Positions 26,033-33,979 of a stretch of 64,000 nt of DNA are shown here, one piece after another. A program made the position numbers and the translations under genes. Under the pieces are notes generated by a model. That model saw only the letters and a list, made by a program, of their open reading frames with translations, was not told where the DNA came from and ran no database searches. Every line of letters begins with the position of its first letter. Position 1 is the first letter of the stretch. Origin of the DNA: Mesorhizobium kowhaii (GTDB taxonomy: Bacteria > Pseudomonadota > Alphaproteobacteria > Rhizobiales > Rhizobiaceae). The DNA lies in contig NZ_MZXV01000013.1 of the NCBI RefSeq assembly GCF_003253745.1, positions 124,001 through 188,000 on the forward strand, read 5' to 3'.

Positions 26033-26557
26033 ATGACCCTTCCGAGCAAAACCGCGGCAGTTGCCGCCGTGTTGATCATGTTGGGCTCGCCCGCGCTGGC
26101 CGAGTCGAGCGGAACACCTGTGCCCGCAGTAAAGGCACAGGATCATGGTCCCGAACAGTCGCCCGAAGGGACCGGACAAACCCAAGACTCTATGCGTGAA
26201 ATGATGCGCCAGATGATGGGTGAGATGCTTCAGGAAAAAATGCAGGAGGATCGCGGTCCCCGAGCAGAGCGGCGCGGTGGCGACCGCTGGCATCGGGACT
26301 ACAGAATGGGCCCGCCTGAAGGGCGGCGGATGACCGGAGGCCACGGCGGTATGGGAGCCAAGATGATGCATGGCGCAAAGATGCGAATAATGTTTGCCAT
26401 AGTCGACGCCGACGGCGATGGCGCGCTTTCGCAGACCGAGGTCAAGGATTTCGTCGGACGAATATTCAACGCCGTCGATGAGAACGGCGATGGCAGCGTC
26501 GACATGGAGGAAATCCAATCCTTCTTCCATGGAGCCGGCAACGAGGGGGCGGAGTAG
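26033..26557 (+). CDS. secreted Met-rich EF-hand protein
   Basis: A 174-residue exported protein. A signal peptide ([18 protein letters not shown]) is followed by a Met/Gln/Glu-rich segment ([20 protein letters not shown]), a Gly/Arg/Met/His linker and two EF-hand loops, [12 protein letters not shown] at 125-136 and [12 protein letters not shown] at 149-160. Both have the Asp/Asn/Glu positions needed for calcium. The Met/His-rich part could bind copper-type metals. AGGAGGACACC fixes the start at 26033. It stands alone, and its target is unknown. Related proteins occur near metal-resistance genes in rhizobia; none is seen here. Confidence 0.8.
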
Positions 26558-26687
26558 ACTCGGGAGGGCTCACGCCAGCCGGCACGATCGTGATTAGACA
26601 CTGTTCCTCGTGTCCCTGGTCGGCATCGTCATCGTTGCGAGGTCGCCGAAGACGTTCCTCCCTTATAGCCCGCAGCATCGACGCGCG

Positions 26688-26733
26688 GCTGTCCCACTGT
26701 CCCACTGTCTAGGGCGTGGGACAGTGGGACAGC
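26688..26733. repeat. 18-pair perfect inverted repeat after the RepA-like operon
   Basis: The arms (GCTGTCCCACTGTCCCAC and its exact complement) enclose a 10-base loop, TGTCTAGGGC. Each arm is itself a direct repeat of TGTCCCAC units. It starts seven bases beyond the stop codon at 26740 and may act as a terminator, but no T-run follows on the transcribed side. An iteron-like or recombination role is the alternative. Confidence 0.7.
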
Positions 26734-26739
26734 TGCAAT

Positions 26740-27720
26740 TTACGGCTTGTTGCTCGACGGCTGAATTGCTTTCAACCGTGCCTGAATGCGATTGACCTTC
26801 GATCTGCTCAAACCGGTTGCTGCGGCGATGTCACGTACGCTTTCTCCGTCGCGCGTCATGGTCATGACGAGATCAGCCTCGACATCTTGAAGATCCTTCA
26901 TCGTCCACAACGCCTCTCCGCTATGAACTTCCAGCTTTGCCTCGAAGGGCCTTGCGGCCTCGCCGAACACGCCGCGCGCCTTGCCCAAGTGAACCTCGAA
27001 GCGGGCTCCATCCTCAATCTTGTAGTCGTCCGGGTGCTTCAATGTGATGAGTGTGTCTAGGACGTCTTCCCGCTTGCTTGTGCCACGCGGATTTCCACCG
27101 CGGCCTTCATGCTCGATCAAAAGAACGCTGATGCCTCGGCGGCGGAGCCTTAGTTGCCAGGATTGCATCGTGTCCCAGCTTTCGGCCTCATTTTCGCGGC
27201 CGCCGCTCGTCAGCGTGGAGCGGTTGTCGAGAATGAGTAGTTCTGTTGGGCCGAGAATGGCTTCCAACCGCTCTTGTGACTCCGCCTGCGAAAGATTGAG
27301 ACTGACACCGATCTCCTGCTCGTCCATTGGCAAGATCCGCAGGCGCCCAGAGCTGACCTGGCTGAACATGCGAAGCCGCTCCTGCAGGTCTGCGCCCGGC
27401 ATTTCGCCGTCGACATAGAGCACATCACGAGGCACCGGCGCCCTCCAATTCAAGAATGAGCCTCCGGTCGCGGCGGCATGTGCGATGCCAATTGCTACCT
27501 GAGTTTTACCGACGCCTCGGAACGCCGACAACATGGCCAGGCTTCCTGTACGAATGATTGGCTCAAGGATGAAGTCACGCGGCTTGAGCTTCATCGATGT
27601 GAATTCGTCCGAGGCGAACCACTTGAGGGCAGGGCGGCGCTGCATAACATCGGTGGCCGGCGCTCCAACAACCAGTGTTGCATTGATGGCTTCAAGGGCT
27701 TGTTCCGGCGAAATAGTCAT
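26740..27720 (-). CDS. RepA/RecA-fold ATPase with C-terminal HTH
   Basis: A 326-residue protein of the plasmid RepA-like (RSF1010 RepA type) AAA/RecA-fold ATPases that serve as replicative helicases or loaders. Walker A is FRGVGKTQ (G69-T73) and Walker B is ELLILDN; DVLYVDGEMP is the typical second acidic motif. The C terminus (RDIAAATGLSRSKVNRIQAR) is a helix-turn-helix. Its ATG overlaps the primase stop (ATGA at 27720-27717). It ends the six-gene operon and is followed by a large inverted repeat. The ATPase probably works with the Toprim primase in element replication. Confidence 0.85.
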   Translation of the reverse strand: MTISPEQALEAINATLVVGAPATDVMQRRPALKWFASDEFTSMKLKPRDFILEPIIRTGSLAMLSAFRGVGKTQVAIGIAHAAATGGSFLNWRAPVPRDVLYVDGEMPGADLQERLRMFSQVSSGRLRILPMDEQEIGVSLNLSQAESQERLEAILGPTELLILDNRSTLTSGGRENEAESWDTMQSWQLRLRRRGISVLLIEHEGRGGNPRGTSKREDVLDTLITLKHPDDYKIEDGARFEVHLGKARGVFGEAARPFEAKLEVHSGEALWTMKDLQDVEADLVMTMTRDGESVRDIAAATGLSRSKVNRIQARLKAIQPSSNKP

Positions 27721-28631
27721 CGCCGTTGCCCGTCCGCGAAATCCGAACCTTCGAGCGCCGGTATGATTCTGGTCACGTCTTTGCCGGCGCCGTCCCAGAG
27801 GTTCGCACACTCGGCAGCTGCGGCTATCCCGGTGTCGTCGTGGTCGGTGAAGACAGTCAGAGCTTCGATACCGGCAAGCACGGGGAACTTCGCAATTCCG
27901 CCTGCCGACAAAGCCACCCACATCGGTCGGAAGCCCATGGCCATGCAGGCGAGGGTGGTCTCGATCCCCTCGGCGACATGGAGGCCGATGCTCACGTCCT
28001 CGTCCGCGGAAAGCTTCACGCAGGCGCCTGCGGCCCGCCCCAGCATCTTCTTGGCGTTGCCGAGACCGGGGACATTGGCTTTACCGCTTCCGTCTGGCTT
28101 CAGGGCGGTCCTGTGTACGCCGCAGAGCTCATTCGTGCGGATGTCGACCATCGCAGCCAGCATTGACGGCAGCCGCACAGCGGTTTTGTCCTGAAGCCGG
28201 AAAGGGCAGGCACCGTGAAACCGGAGGGCGTGGCCGTCCAGGACTTCATCGGCGAGCCCGAGCCCGCGATCGAGCAGGTAGACTGCCGCGAGTGTGCCTT
28301 CTATCGGCACCGCCTCCCGCCACAGCCTGTGTGCGATATCGATGCGAGAGCTGTCGGACGCGGGGGTGGTCGCCGGCCACGGGCGGGACAATTGTGCGTT
28401 CAGACGGTGGTGTTCGCTATCCGGAATGCCGAGCATTTGCCGGACATGATCACGGCAGATGCGCCAGTCGTCGTCGGCAAAACTGTTGACCCGGAAACCG
28501 TCGGCGGCGTCAGAATCGAGCATGACCGACATCGACCTGTCTGCGCGCGAGTGGCCCGGGCCTGGTGCAACGATGCGGCACGGGCCGATAACGTCGCCGC
28601 CGAGCACTTTTGCAACTGCGGCGGCCATCAT
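27717..28631 (-). CDS. Toprim-domain primase-like protein
   Basis: A 304-residue protein. The C-terminal Toprim domain carries Glu221 (HVAEGIETTLA) and Asp263/Asp265 (VFTDHDDTG). The N-terminal region (CRIVAPGPGHSRADRSMSVM) matches short primases of integrative elements that precede RepA-like ATPases. It should synthesise primers on element DNA. Start: ATGATG at 28631/28628 overlaps the upstream stop; I used the first ATG. Its stop overlaps the RepA gene start, so expression of the two is coupled. Confidence 0.85.
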   Translation of the reverse strand: MMAAAVAKVLGGDVIGPCRIVAPGPGHSRADRSMSVMLDSDAADGFRVNSFADDDWRICRDHVRQMLGIPDSEHHRLNAQLSRPWPATTPASDSSRIDIAHRLWREAVPIEGTLAAVYLLDRGLGLADEVLDGHALRFHGACPFRLQDKTAVRLPSMLAAMVDIRTNELCGVHRTALKPDGSGKANVPGLGNAKKMLGRAAGACVKLSADEDVSIGLHVAEGIETTLACMAMGFRPMWVALSAGGIAKFPVLAGIEALTVFTDHDDTGIAAAAECANLWDGAGKDVTRIIPALEGSDFADGQRR

Positions 28632-29530
28632 GATGCGCCTGCCGTAATCTCGGCAAGCCGCGCGAAGTAATCCTGTGCCGATTGCTCTTCAACTCTGGCA
28701 ACGGCAAGCGCGTCGGGTGGCAGCAGATTCTCAATCTCGGTTCTGAGGATGCTGCGTAGGATGCCGGCGGGCATCGCCTCAGCCTCGACCGTCTCCATGA
28801 TGTGCAGGGAACGGCGGTCCGTTTCCTTGCGCGGTTTGCCCGGCAGATCGAACCTGGCGATCTGCTCTTCGGTGATGCCCAGCCTTTTGAACACCAGCTC
28901 TACCGTCGGCGACAAATGCTGGCGAAGTTCGCGTTCGAGCGCGACGTCGATGAGCACACCTGCGGGGTCGTAGTCGCCGATGTAGAAGATCACGGCCTGC
29001 CGCCCGGCGCTGTAGACGTTGATGGTTTCCGCCGACTGGTAGGCAAGCGTGATGCTGGAGAAGCCGCCGGCAGGATAAAGGCTGACGGCGAGCTCGCGAC
29101 AGTCGTCCTCGATGACGCCGGCGATCGAGCGCGACTCCGTCCAGACCTCGCAGTAGCAGTCGGAATGCTGCCAGAGATCGGCGCGGTAGAATCCCTTCAT
29201 CGCCTGGAGGAAATGCGCCTCGTCGCTGTAGGTCGGCGTGTGGTAGCCGCGACGGGTCGTGTCCGTCACCCAACTGAACGGCAACCTGCCGGCGCGGCGC
29301 AGCTTCACCATCCGGTCCTGGACATGGCGGTAGCCGCGGTCGGTTTTCTCGACCGGCTCGTCAAGCCGCGGATCGGTCATCCGGTAGAAGACATGGCGAA
29401 CGCTCTGTGGATGGTCCTCGCGCAGCACGTCCAGGATCTGCTCGTCGAGAACATCGAGGCGGGCTTTCGTGCGGCGATCGCGTTTTATCGTGCCCGCACG
29501 GTAAAACGGTTTTCTACTGTCGGCGTTCAT
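28628..29530 (-). CDS. Spo11/Topo VI subunit A-like protein (mini-A type)
   Basis: A 300-residue protein that looks like a compact Top6A/Spo11 homologue. Residues 43-51 (SVRHVFYRM) match the winged-helix motif with the catalytic tyrosine (Tyr49; Spo11 has VRDIFYSN). The Toprim metal residues are Glu132 (CEVWTESRS) and Asp186/Asp188 (YIGDYDPAG, compare TDGDPYG of Top6A). It would make 5'-linked double-strand breaks or act as a topoisomerase. No ATPase B subunit is encoded nearby; stand-alone mini-A proteins are known from mobile elements. The gene overlaps both neighbours by four bases. Assignment to the superfamily is firm by motif; activity is inferred. Confidence 0.8.
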   Translation of the reverse strand: MNADSRKPFYRAGTIKRDRRTKARLDVLDEQILDVLREDHPQSVRHVFYRMTDPRLDEPVEKTDRGYRHVQDRMVKLRRAGRLPFSWVTDTTRRGYHTPTYSDEAHFLQAMKGFYRADLWQHSDCYCEVWTESRSIAGVIEDDCRELAVSLYPAGGFSSITLAYQSAETINVYSAGRQAVIFYIGDYDPAGVLIDVALERELRQHLSPTVELVFKRLGITEEQIARFDLPGKPRKETDRRSLHIMETVEAEAMPAGILRSILRTEIENLLPPDALAVARVEEQSAQDYFARLAEITAGAS

Positions 29531-29862
29531 GTCGCGATCGCCAAAGCAAGGTGGGCCGGCGCATTGCCACATCGGTCACGGCGGACGCGTCTTACGGCCA
29601 AATAGGAGAACGTGTCCGGCGCCAGCCGCCGCTGGACCAGAAGCACCAGCTCCTGTTCGGCTGCCCAGTAGGCGAGGTGGCGCAGCTGGATAAGCTCCTG
29701 TTGTCTCTGCAGGGCAAGCTTCCCTCGGCATGGCTGGGCGGCATCGAGTATGAGAAAGCCGCGGTGGTATTCGATAGCGTTGCCAGGGGCGGCTGTTTGC
29801 AGCCAACTGCAGAAGTCCGGTTCTGAGACCGCCGTCGGAATTTCGCGCTGTGTGATGTTCAT
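29527..29862 (-). CDS. 111-residue protein of mobile-element operon
   Basis: A soluble protein starting MNITQREIPTAVSEPDFCSW, with a conserved-looking EYHRGFLILDAAQ and a helical QRQQELIQLRHLAYWAAEQE. GGAAGCG precedes the ATG at 29862. Its stop overlaps the start of the Spo11-like gene (ATGA at 29530-29527), and its start overlaps the stop of the 74-residue gene. Function is unknown; strict coupling suggests it acts with the Spo11-like protein. Confidence 0.65.
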   Translation of the reverse strand: MNITQREIPTAVSEPDFCSWLQTAAPGNAIEYHRGFLILDAAQPCRGKLALQRQQELIQLRHLAYWAAEQELVLLVQRRLAPDTFSYLAVRRVRRDRCGNAPAHLALAIAT

Positions 29863-30083
29863 CGCTTCCAGCCTTTTCTATGGGAGCCGAACCGAGATGG
29901 CTCCTGTAGGCCTGGCGTACCGAGTAGCGGAGCAGCGCGCATTACGAACTCCTTCGCTCCGCCACGCTGCCGAAGAATGGCGAACCACGTCGCAAACAAA
30001 GTCGGTTCTGCGCGTTGCAGCGAAACCCTGCGAAGAAGGCATAGCTCCCTCCCGAGTCGGCCGCGTTCGTGGGCGCGAGCCAT
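29859..30083 (-). CDS. 74-residue basic protein, overlap-coupled on both sides
   Basis: A highly basic small protein (ARAHERGRLGRELCLLRRVS, then LQRAEPTLFATWFAILRQRG). The composition alone would not convince. However, its start overlaps the HTH gene's stop (TGATG at 30085-30081) and its stop overlaps the next start (ATGA at 29862-29859), exactly as in the rest of the operon. It could be a nucleic-acid-binding accessory factor. Family unknown. Confidence 0.6.
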   Translation of the reverse strand: MARAHERGRLGRELCLLRRVSLQRAEPTLFATWFAILRQRGGAKEFVMRAAPLLGTPGLQEPSRFGSHRKGWKR

Positions 30084-30310
30084 CAGGGGCGGTCCTTCTC
30101 GATGAAATGGAGGCCGCGTGCTTCGAAAGCCTCAATGTCTTCAAGGCGGTAGACGACACGGCCGCCCACCTTGAGGAAGCTCGGCCCCTGGCCCAACCAC
30201 CTCCACCTTTCCAGGGTCCGCGGGCTGAGGCTCCAGCGCCGAGAGAGGTCTACCTGATTAAGGTGGCGTATCGTCTTCTCCTGCCGAGAAGCAGTCGTTT
30301 GATCCGGCAT
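30083..30310 (-). CDS. MerR/AlpA-like helix-turn-helix protein
   Basis: A 75-residue protein with a single HTH (LSRRWSLSPRTLERWRWLGQ followed by GPSFLKVGGRVVYRLEDIEA), the AlpA/excisionase-like pattern. Such proteins act as excisionases or operon activators in integrative elements. It is the first gene of the six-gene operon. The preceding ~200 bases up to 30511 should hold the promoter. Confidence 0.8.
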   Translation of the reverse strand: MPDQTTASRQEKTIRHLNQVDLSRRWSLSPRTLERWRWLGQGPSFLKVGGRVVYRLEDIEAFEARGLHFIEKDRP

Positions 30311-30511
30311 GTAGCGGCTCCTTCACGTCCTGGCGTGCTGCCGTTCGGCTGCACATGGGGTACTGACGCGAAGATTTTGCCAGATGGGCTCACCTGGGAT
30401 TATGGGTGGCCGGAAAGATAGACATGGCCATTTCGCCGGAAAAAACCCAACAAGATCAGCCTTGTTTGCGTGGAGCATGGTCGTCCGTCTAACGGAATAT
30501 GGTTGACCGGG

Positions 30512-31411
30512 TCAGTCGCTCTTCGGAGCGATGAAGCGGATGTTCGGGTTGAGTCGGAACCCGTGCCTTCGCAAGTTCTCAATCAAGAGTTCTTTGGAGA
30601 CGGGCTCGCCGAACGCCGCGGTGGCCATATCCCCGAATGCCCTGCGACACTTGCTCACTCCTCGATAGACGCTCTCATCGCCCATCTTCAATCGCTTCGT
30701 CAGCTGCTGCACCTTCACAAAGCGATGCTCTTCTGGTGGGAGAAGTTCGAAGATGTCCTGTTTTGCTGTTTCGGCAAGCACTGCGACAAGCCGGTAGTGG
30801 GCGCCGGTCAGCTCGCCCACACCTTTGATCTTAATCTTCGAGGTCCGGACATCGATCGTCAGTTGCAGCTGGCGTCCAGCATGCGAGACAGCTGCGGGTG
30901 TCGAGGCGGAAGTTTCTCCTGCGTTGACCAGCTGGGCAGCAAATTCCTTACTAGCACTCGGGAACCCCGGGGCGATACGAAGGTCTGTCAATCTCACCCC
31001 TCCACCCTCCGCTGTTCCTCGGCGCCAGTCAGTGATACGGAGCGCCCGCCATGAGTCAGGTGGGAGCGGATCCCATTTTCCAAAAGGGAAATCGCGTCTG
31101 ACATAGGCGATCAGGACGCCCTCGAGCAGCCTTGTCTGGAAGACCCGTTGAATGGTGAGCCACGCGCTGTCTTTCGCCGCCTGGGCTTCACGCGCCTGAA
31201 CGGCCGGGCGATTTTTTGCAGCCGCCTCCTCTCCCTCCATCCAGGTGGAATATCTGACAGTGCGTTGGGGAAACGAAGCGCGGTGCTTGTCCGCGCTTGC
31301 ATAGGTTTCCCAGAGGTCGTTCGGGACAAAGCGTTTCGCGGCCTCCGGCAGCGGGAGCGCATCTCCGGGCAGGCCGTTCCCAAGACTAAATAGTGCGCGC
31401 GAATCGCTCAC
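30512..31411 (-). CDS. conserved element protein with winged-helix-like C terminus
   Basis: A 299-residue soluble protein. The middle contains TIDVRTSKIKIKGVGELTG and a following helical region, and the end (VSKCRRAFGDMATAAFGEPV, later IENLRRHGFRLNPNIRFIAP) resembles winged-helix response-type DNA-binding domains. The start is a GTG at 31411 without a clear ribosome-binding site. It lies between the two coupled modules and on the same strand as the replication operon, 201 bases ahead of it. It may be the element's regulator; this is inferred. Confidence 0.6.
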   Translation of the reverse strand: MSDSRALFSLGNGLPGDALPLPEAAKRFVPNDLWETYASADKHRASFPQRTVRYSTWMEGEEAAAKNRPAVQAREAQAAKDSAWLTIQRVFQTRLLEGVLIAYVRRDFPFGKWDPLPPDSWRALRITDWRRGTAEGGGVRLTDLRIAPGFPSASKEFAAQLVNAGETSASTPAAVSHAGRQLQLTIDVRTSKIKIKGVGELTGAHYRLVAVLAETAKQDIFELLPPEEHRFVKVQQLTKRLKMGDESVYRGVSKCRRAFGDMATAAFGEPVSKELLIENLRRHGFRLNPNIRFIAPKSD

Positions 31412-31499
31412 CGGGTCAGGTTAGCCAGCCGGCTGCGCGGCATCATTGGAATCCGGGTCTTATGGTTTTCGAATCCTTTCGCTGGGATACTTTCTTTTT

Positions 31500-31521
31500 A
31501 GAGACTGTTCCGTAAGTCTCT
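31500..31521. promoter_or_regulatory. inverted repeat between divergent genes
   Basis: AGAGACT and AGTCTCT are separated by eight bases (GTTCCGTA) and preceded by a TTTCTTTTT run. The site lies between the divergent genes ending at 31411 and starting at 31586. It could be an operator for the recombinase module or a recombination site. Confidence 0.4.
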
Positions 31522-31585
31522 GAACTTGCTGTTCTTCTCAAACAGACGCGCTTACCTCCGTTTCCAAACAGCGGCGGCGCACAGC

Positions 31586-31786
31586 ATGAACGCTCTTTCT
31601 CCAGAACGAATGACAGCCGCAGAGCGCCTGGCTGAACTCGCGACCATCCTGGCTGTCGGCGTGAGACGTCTGCAGGCACGACAGTCAACGAGAATATCTG
31701 TCGAGCGGGAGAATAGTTTCGTGGACTTCACCGCCAACCAGAGCGGTCATGCAGCCGAACTCGAACCGGTGGAGAATGGGGCATGA
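31586..31786 (+). CDS. 66-residue accessory protein of recombinase module
   Basis: A small protein (MNALSPERMTAAERLAELAT then ILAVGVRRLQARQS) with a helical N terminus. Similar short genes precede DUF2924 and large serine recombinases in rhizobial elements. Its stop overlaps the start of the DUF2924 gene (ATGA at 31783-31786). The frame is open upstream to 31526 but the sequence there is low quality. Confidence 0.6.
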   Translation: MNALSPERMTAAERLAELATILAVGVRRLQARQSTRISVERENSFVDFTANQSGHAAELEPVENGA

Positions 31787-32229
31787 CGGACGCGGTGATC
31801 GGCAGGCTGGCAGCTATCAAGACGATGGACATCGTTGCCCTGAAGGGGATGTGGCGCGACCTGTTTGCCGCGGAGCCGCCGCCCTACAATCGCAAGTTCC
31901 TCGAGAGCAGGCTGGCCTACCGGGTGCAGGAACTCGCCTATGGCGGGCTGAAGCAGGAGACGCTGAAGCGGCTGGCCATCCTGGCCGAAGATCTGGAACC
32001 CCGCTCGGGTGGGCGCGGAATTCGCTCCGATAACCGACCTATCGCCGGCACCAGGCTGATGCGCGAATGGCAGGGGGGCGAGCATTGCGCGACGGTGCTG
32101 GCCGACGGCTACGAATATGATGGCAGGCCCTATAAATCGCTCTCGGCAATCGCCCGCGCGATCACTGGCACGCGCTGGAACGGCCTGATCTTCTTCGGTC
32201 TGAAGAGCCAGAGGGGCAAAGGCCAGTGA
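31783..32229 (+). CDS. DUF2924 protein
   Basis: A 148-residue protein matching the DUF2924 pattern: LKGMWRDLFAAEPPPYNRKF and SRLAYRVQELAYGG near the start, then GTRLMREWQGGEHCATVLAD and YDGRPYKSLSAIARAITGTRW at the end. The last part resembles a small DNA-binding fold found in accessory proteins of serine recombinases. DUF2924 genes consistently lie next to such recombinases, although the biochemical role is not established. Both ends overlap neighbours (ATGA; GTGA at 32226-32229), so stoichiometric expression with the recombinase is likely. Confidence 0.85.
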   Translation: MTDAVIGRLAAIKTMDIVALKGMWRDLFAAEPPPYNRKFLESRLAYRVQELAYGGLKQETLKRLAILAEDLEPRSGGRGIRSDNRPIAGTRLMREWQGGEHCATVLADGYEYDGRPYKSLSAIARAITGTRWNGLIFFGLKSQRGKGQ

Positions 32230-33557
32230 ACACGCATGCACCCGAGAAAAAGTCGTTGGTGCGAAAGCTGCGCTGCGCCGTCTATACGCGCAAGTCCTCG
32301 GAAGAGGGCCTCGACATGGAATTTAGCTCGTTGGACGCCCAGCGCGAGTCCTGCGAGGCCTATGTGGTCAGCCAGCGGGCGGAGGGCTGGGTGCTAGTGC
32401 CAGATCGCTACGACGATGGCGGCATCTCAGGCGCCACGTTGGAGCGGCCCGGCCTGAAGCGGCTGCTGCGCGATGTTGAATCTGGACTAGTCGACGTGGT
32501 CGTTGTCTACAAGATCGACCGGCTGTCTCGCTCGCTGATGGATTTTTCCAAGCTGGTCGATGTGTTCGACGCCAACGACGTCACCTTCGTGTCAGTTACC
32601 CAGTCATTCAATACGACCACCTCCATGGGCAGACTGACGCTGAACATCCTGCTGTCCTTCGCCCAGTTCGAGCGTGAGGTCATCGGCGAGCGCATCAGGG
32701 ACAAGTTCGCAGCGTCTCGGCGCAAGGGCATGTGGATGGGCGGCAACGTCCCCCTCGGCTATCGGGTCGAGAACCGGAAGCTTCTCATCCATGATGAAGA
32801 GGCAGCCATCATTCGCATGATCTTCGAGCGATTCCTGCAGGTAGGTTCCGCGACCATTTTGGCGCGAATCCTGAATGCGGAGGGCCTCAGGCGCAAGAAT
32901 GGGAAGGCCTTCGACAAAGGCCTGCTCTACAAGCTACTCAGCAACCGGGTGTATATCGGCGACGCCGTCCACAAGGGCACGAGTTATCCCGGCGAGCACC
33001 AGCCGATCGTGCCACAAGATCTCTGGGACAAGGTTCGCTCGATTGTAGCGGAAAGCCCGAGCAAGCGGGCAGGACAGAGCCGCAGGCAGACGCCCGCCTT
33101 GCTCAAGGGGCTGATCTTTGCTCCCAGCGGCTATGCCATGACGCCGGCACACACGCGTAAGAAAGGTCGTCTCTACCGCTACTACGTCACCACCAGCGTG
33201 CAAAAGCTTGGGCCGGAAACCTGCTCGGTACGGCGCCTGCCTGCCGGCGAGATCGAGGCCGCTGTCATCGATCAGGTCCGCGTCCTGCTCCGCTCGCCAG
33301 AGATGATTGTGAAGACCTGGGCGGCCGCGCGCAACAACAGCGACGAGATCAGCGAGACCGAGGTGCGCGACGCACTGGTTCAGTTCGATGCTCTTTGGGG
33401 AGAACTCTTTCCCGCCGAGCAGGCGCGCATCATCCAGTTGGTAGTCGAGCGCATCGACGTCGATGTAGAGGGCATCTCTATCCGCCTTCGCACCGAGGGC
33501 ATAGCCAGCGTCATAGCGGAGCTTCGGGAACGACCAAGCCTGGACAGGGCAGCATGA
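32226..33557 (+). CDS. large serine recombinase
   Basis: A 443-residue site-specific recombinase. The resolvase catalytic domain has AVYTRKSSEEG (Ser24 nucleophile by the YxRxS pattern), DAQRESCEAY and VYKIDRLSRSL. A recombinase domain follows (RMIFERFLQVGSATILARIL, NRVYIGDAVHKG). The C-terminal region lacks the Cys set of a canonical zinc ribbon and is short. It would integrate or excise an element between two attachment sites. The start is a GTG overlapping the DUF2924 stop, and its own stop overlaps the next gene. Attachment sites could not be found. Confidence 0.92.
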   Translation: MNTHAPEKKSLVRKLRCAVYTRKSSEEGLDMEFSSLDAQRESCEAYVVSQRAEGWVLVPDRYDDGGISGATLERPGLKRLLRDVESGLVDVVVVYKIDRLSRSLMDFSKLVDVFDANDVTFVSVTQSFNTTTSMGRLTLNILLSFAQFEREVIGERIRDKFAASRRKGMWMGGNVPLGYRVENRKLLIHDEEAAIIRMIFERFLQVGSATILARILNAEGLRRKNGKAFDKGLLYKLLSNRVYIGDAVHKGTSYPGEHQPIVPQDLWDKVRSIVAESPSKRAGQSRRQTPALLKGLIFAPSGYAMTPAHTRKKGRLYRYYVTTSVQKLGPETCSVRRLPAGEIEAAVIDQVRVLLRSPEMIVKTWAAARNNSDEISETEVRDALVQFDALWGELFPAEQARIIQLVVERIDVDVEGISIRLRTEGIASVIAELRERPSLDRAA

Positions 33558-33979
33558 AGAACAGCCGCGAGATCAGCCGCGACGGCACCTTGCTGACCGT
33601 CTCCATTCCGATGGCGATCCGCAAGCGTGGCGGTCGTAAACTTGTCGTCTCCCCGGCTGGAGCAGAGCCTTGGGGCCTGTCGCGACCGCGCATCGACAAC
33701 ACGCTGCTGAGAGCCCTTGTCCAGGCATTCCACTGGCAGCATGAGCTGGACTCAGGGCAGCATGCGACGATCAGCGAACTCGCAGCGGCTTTGAAACTCG
33801 ACCGATCGTTCGTTTCCCACATGCTTCGACTGACGCTCTTGGCGCCGGATCTGGTTGAGGCAATCCTCGACGGGCGACAGCCTCCGACGATGCAATTGCA
33901 GCCGCTGATGCGCGGGTTTCCCGTTGAGTGGGAGCGCCAACGGCGCAATGCCTGCTGGTTTGTGAAGGTCTGGCTCTGA
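33554..33979 (+). CDS. HTH accessory protein of recombinase module
   Basis: A 141-residue protein. After a beta-rich start (GTLLTVSIPMAIRKRGGRKL) comes a helix-turn-helix (ISELAAALKLDRSFVSHMLR) and a C-terminal helix region with LAPDLVEAILDGRQPP. The pattern resembles ParB/KorB-type HTH proteins that follow serine recombinases in rhizobial genomes. The ATG overlaps the recombinase stop (ATGA at 33554-33557). It is likely a DNA-binding partner or directionality factor; the role is inferred. Confidence 0.75.
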   Translation: MKNSREISRDGTLLTVSIPMAIRKRGGRKLVVSPAGAEPWGLSRPRIDNTLLRALVQAFHWQHELDSGQHATISELAAALKLDRSFVSHMLRLTLLAPDLVEAILDGRQPPTMQLQPLMRGFPVEWERQRRNACWFVKVWL

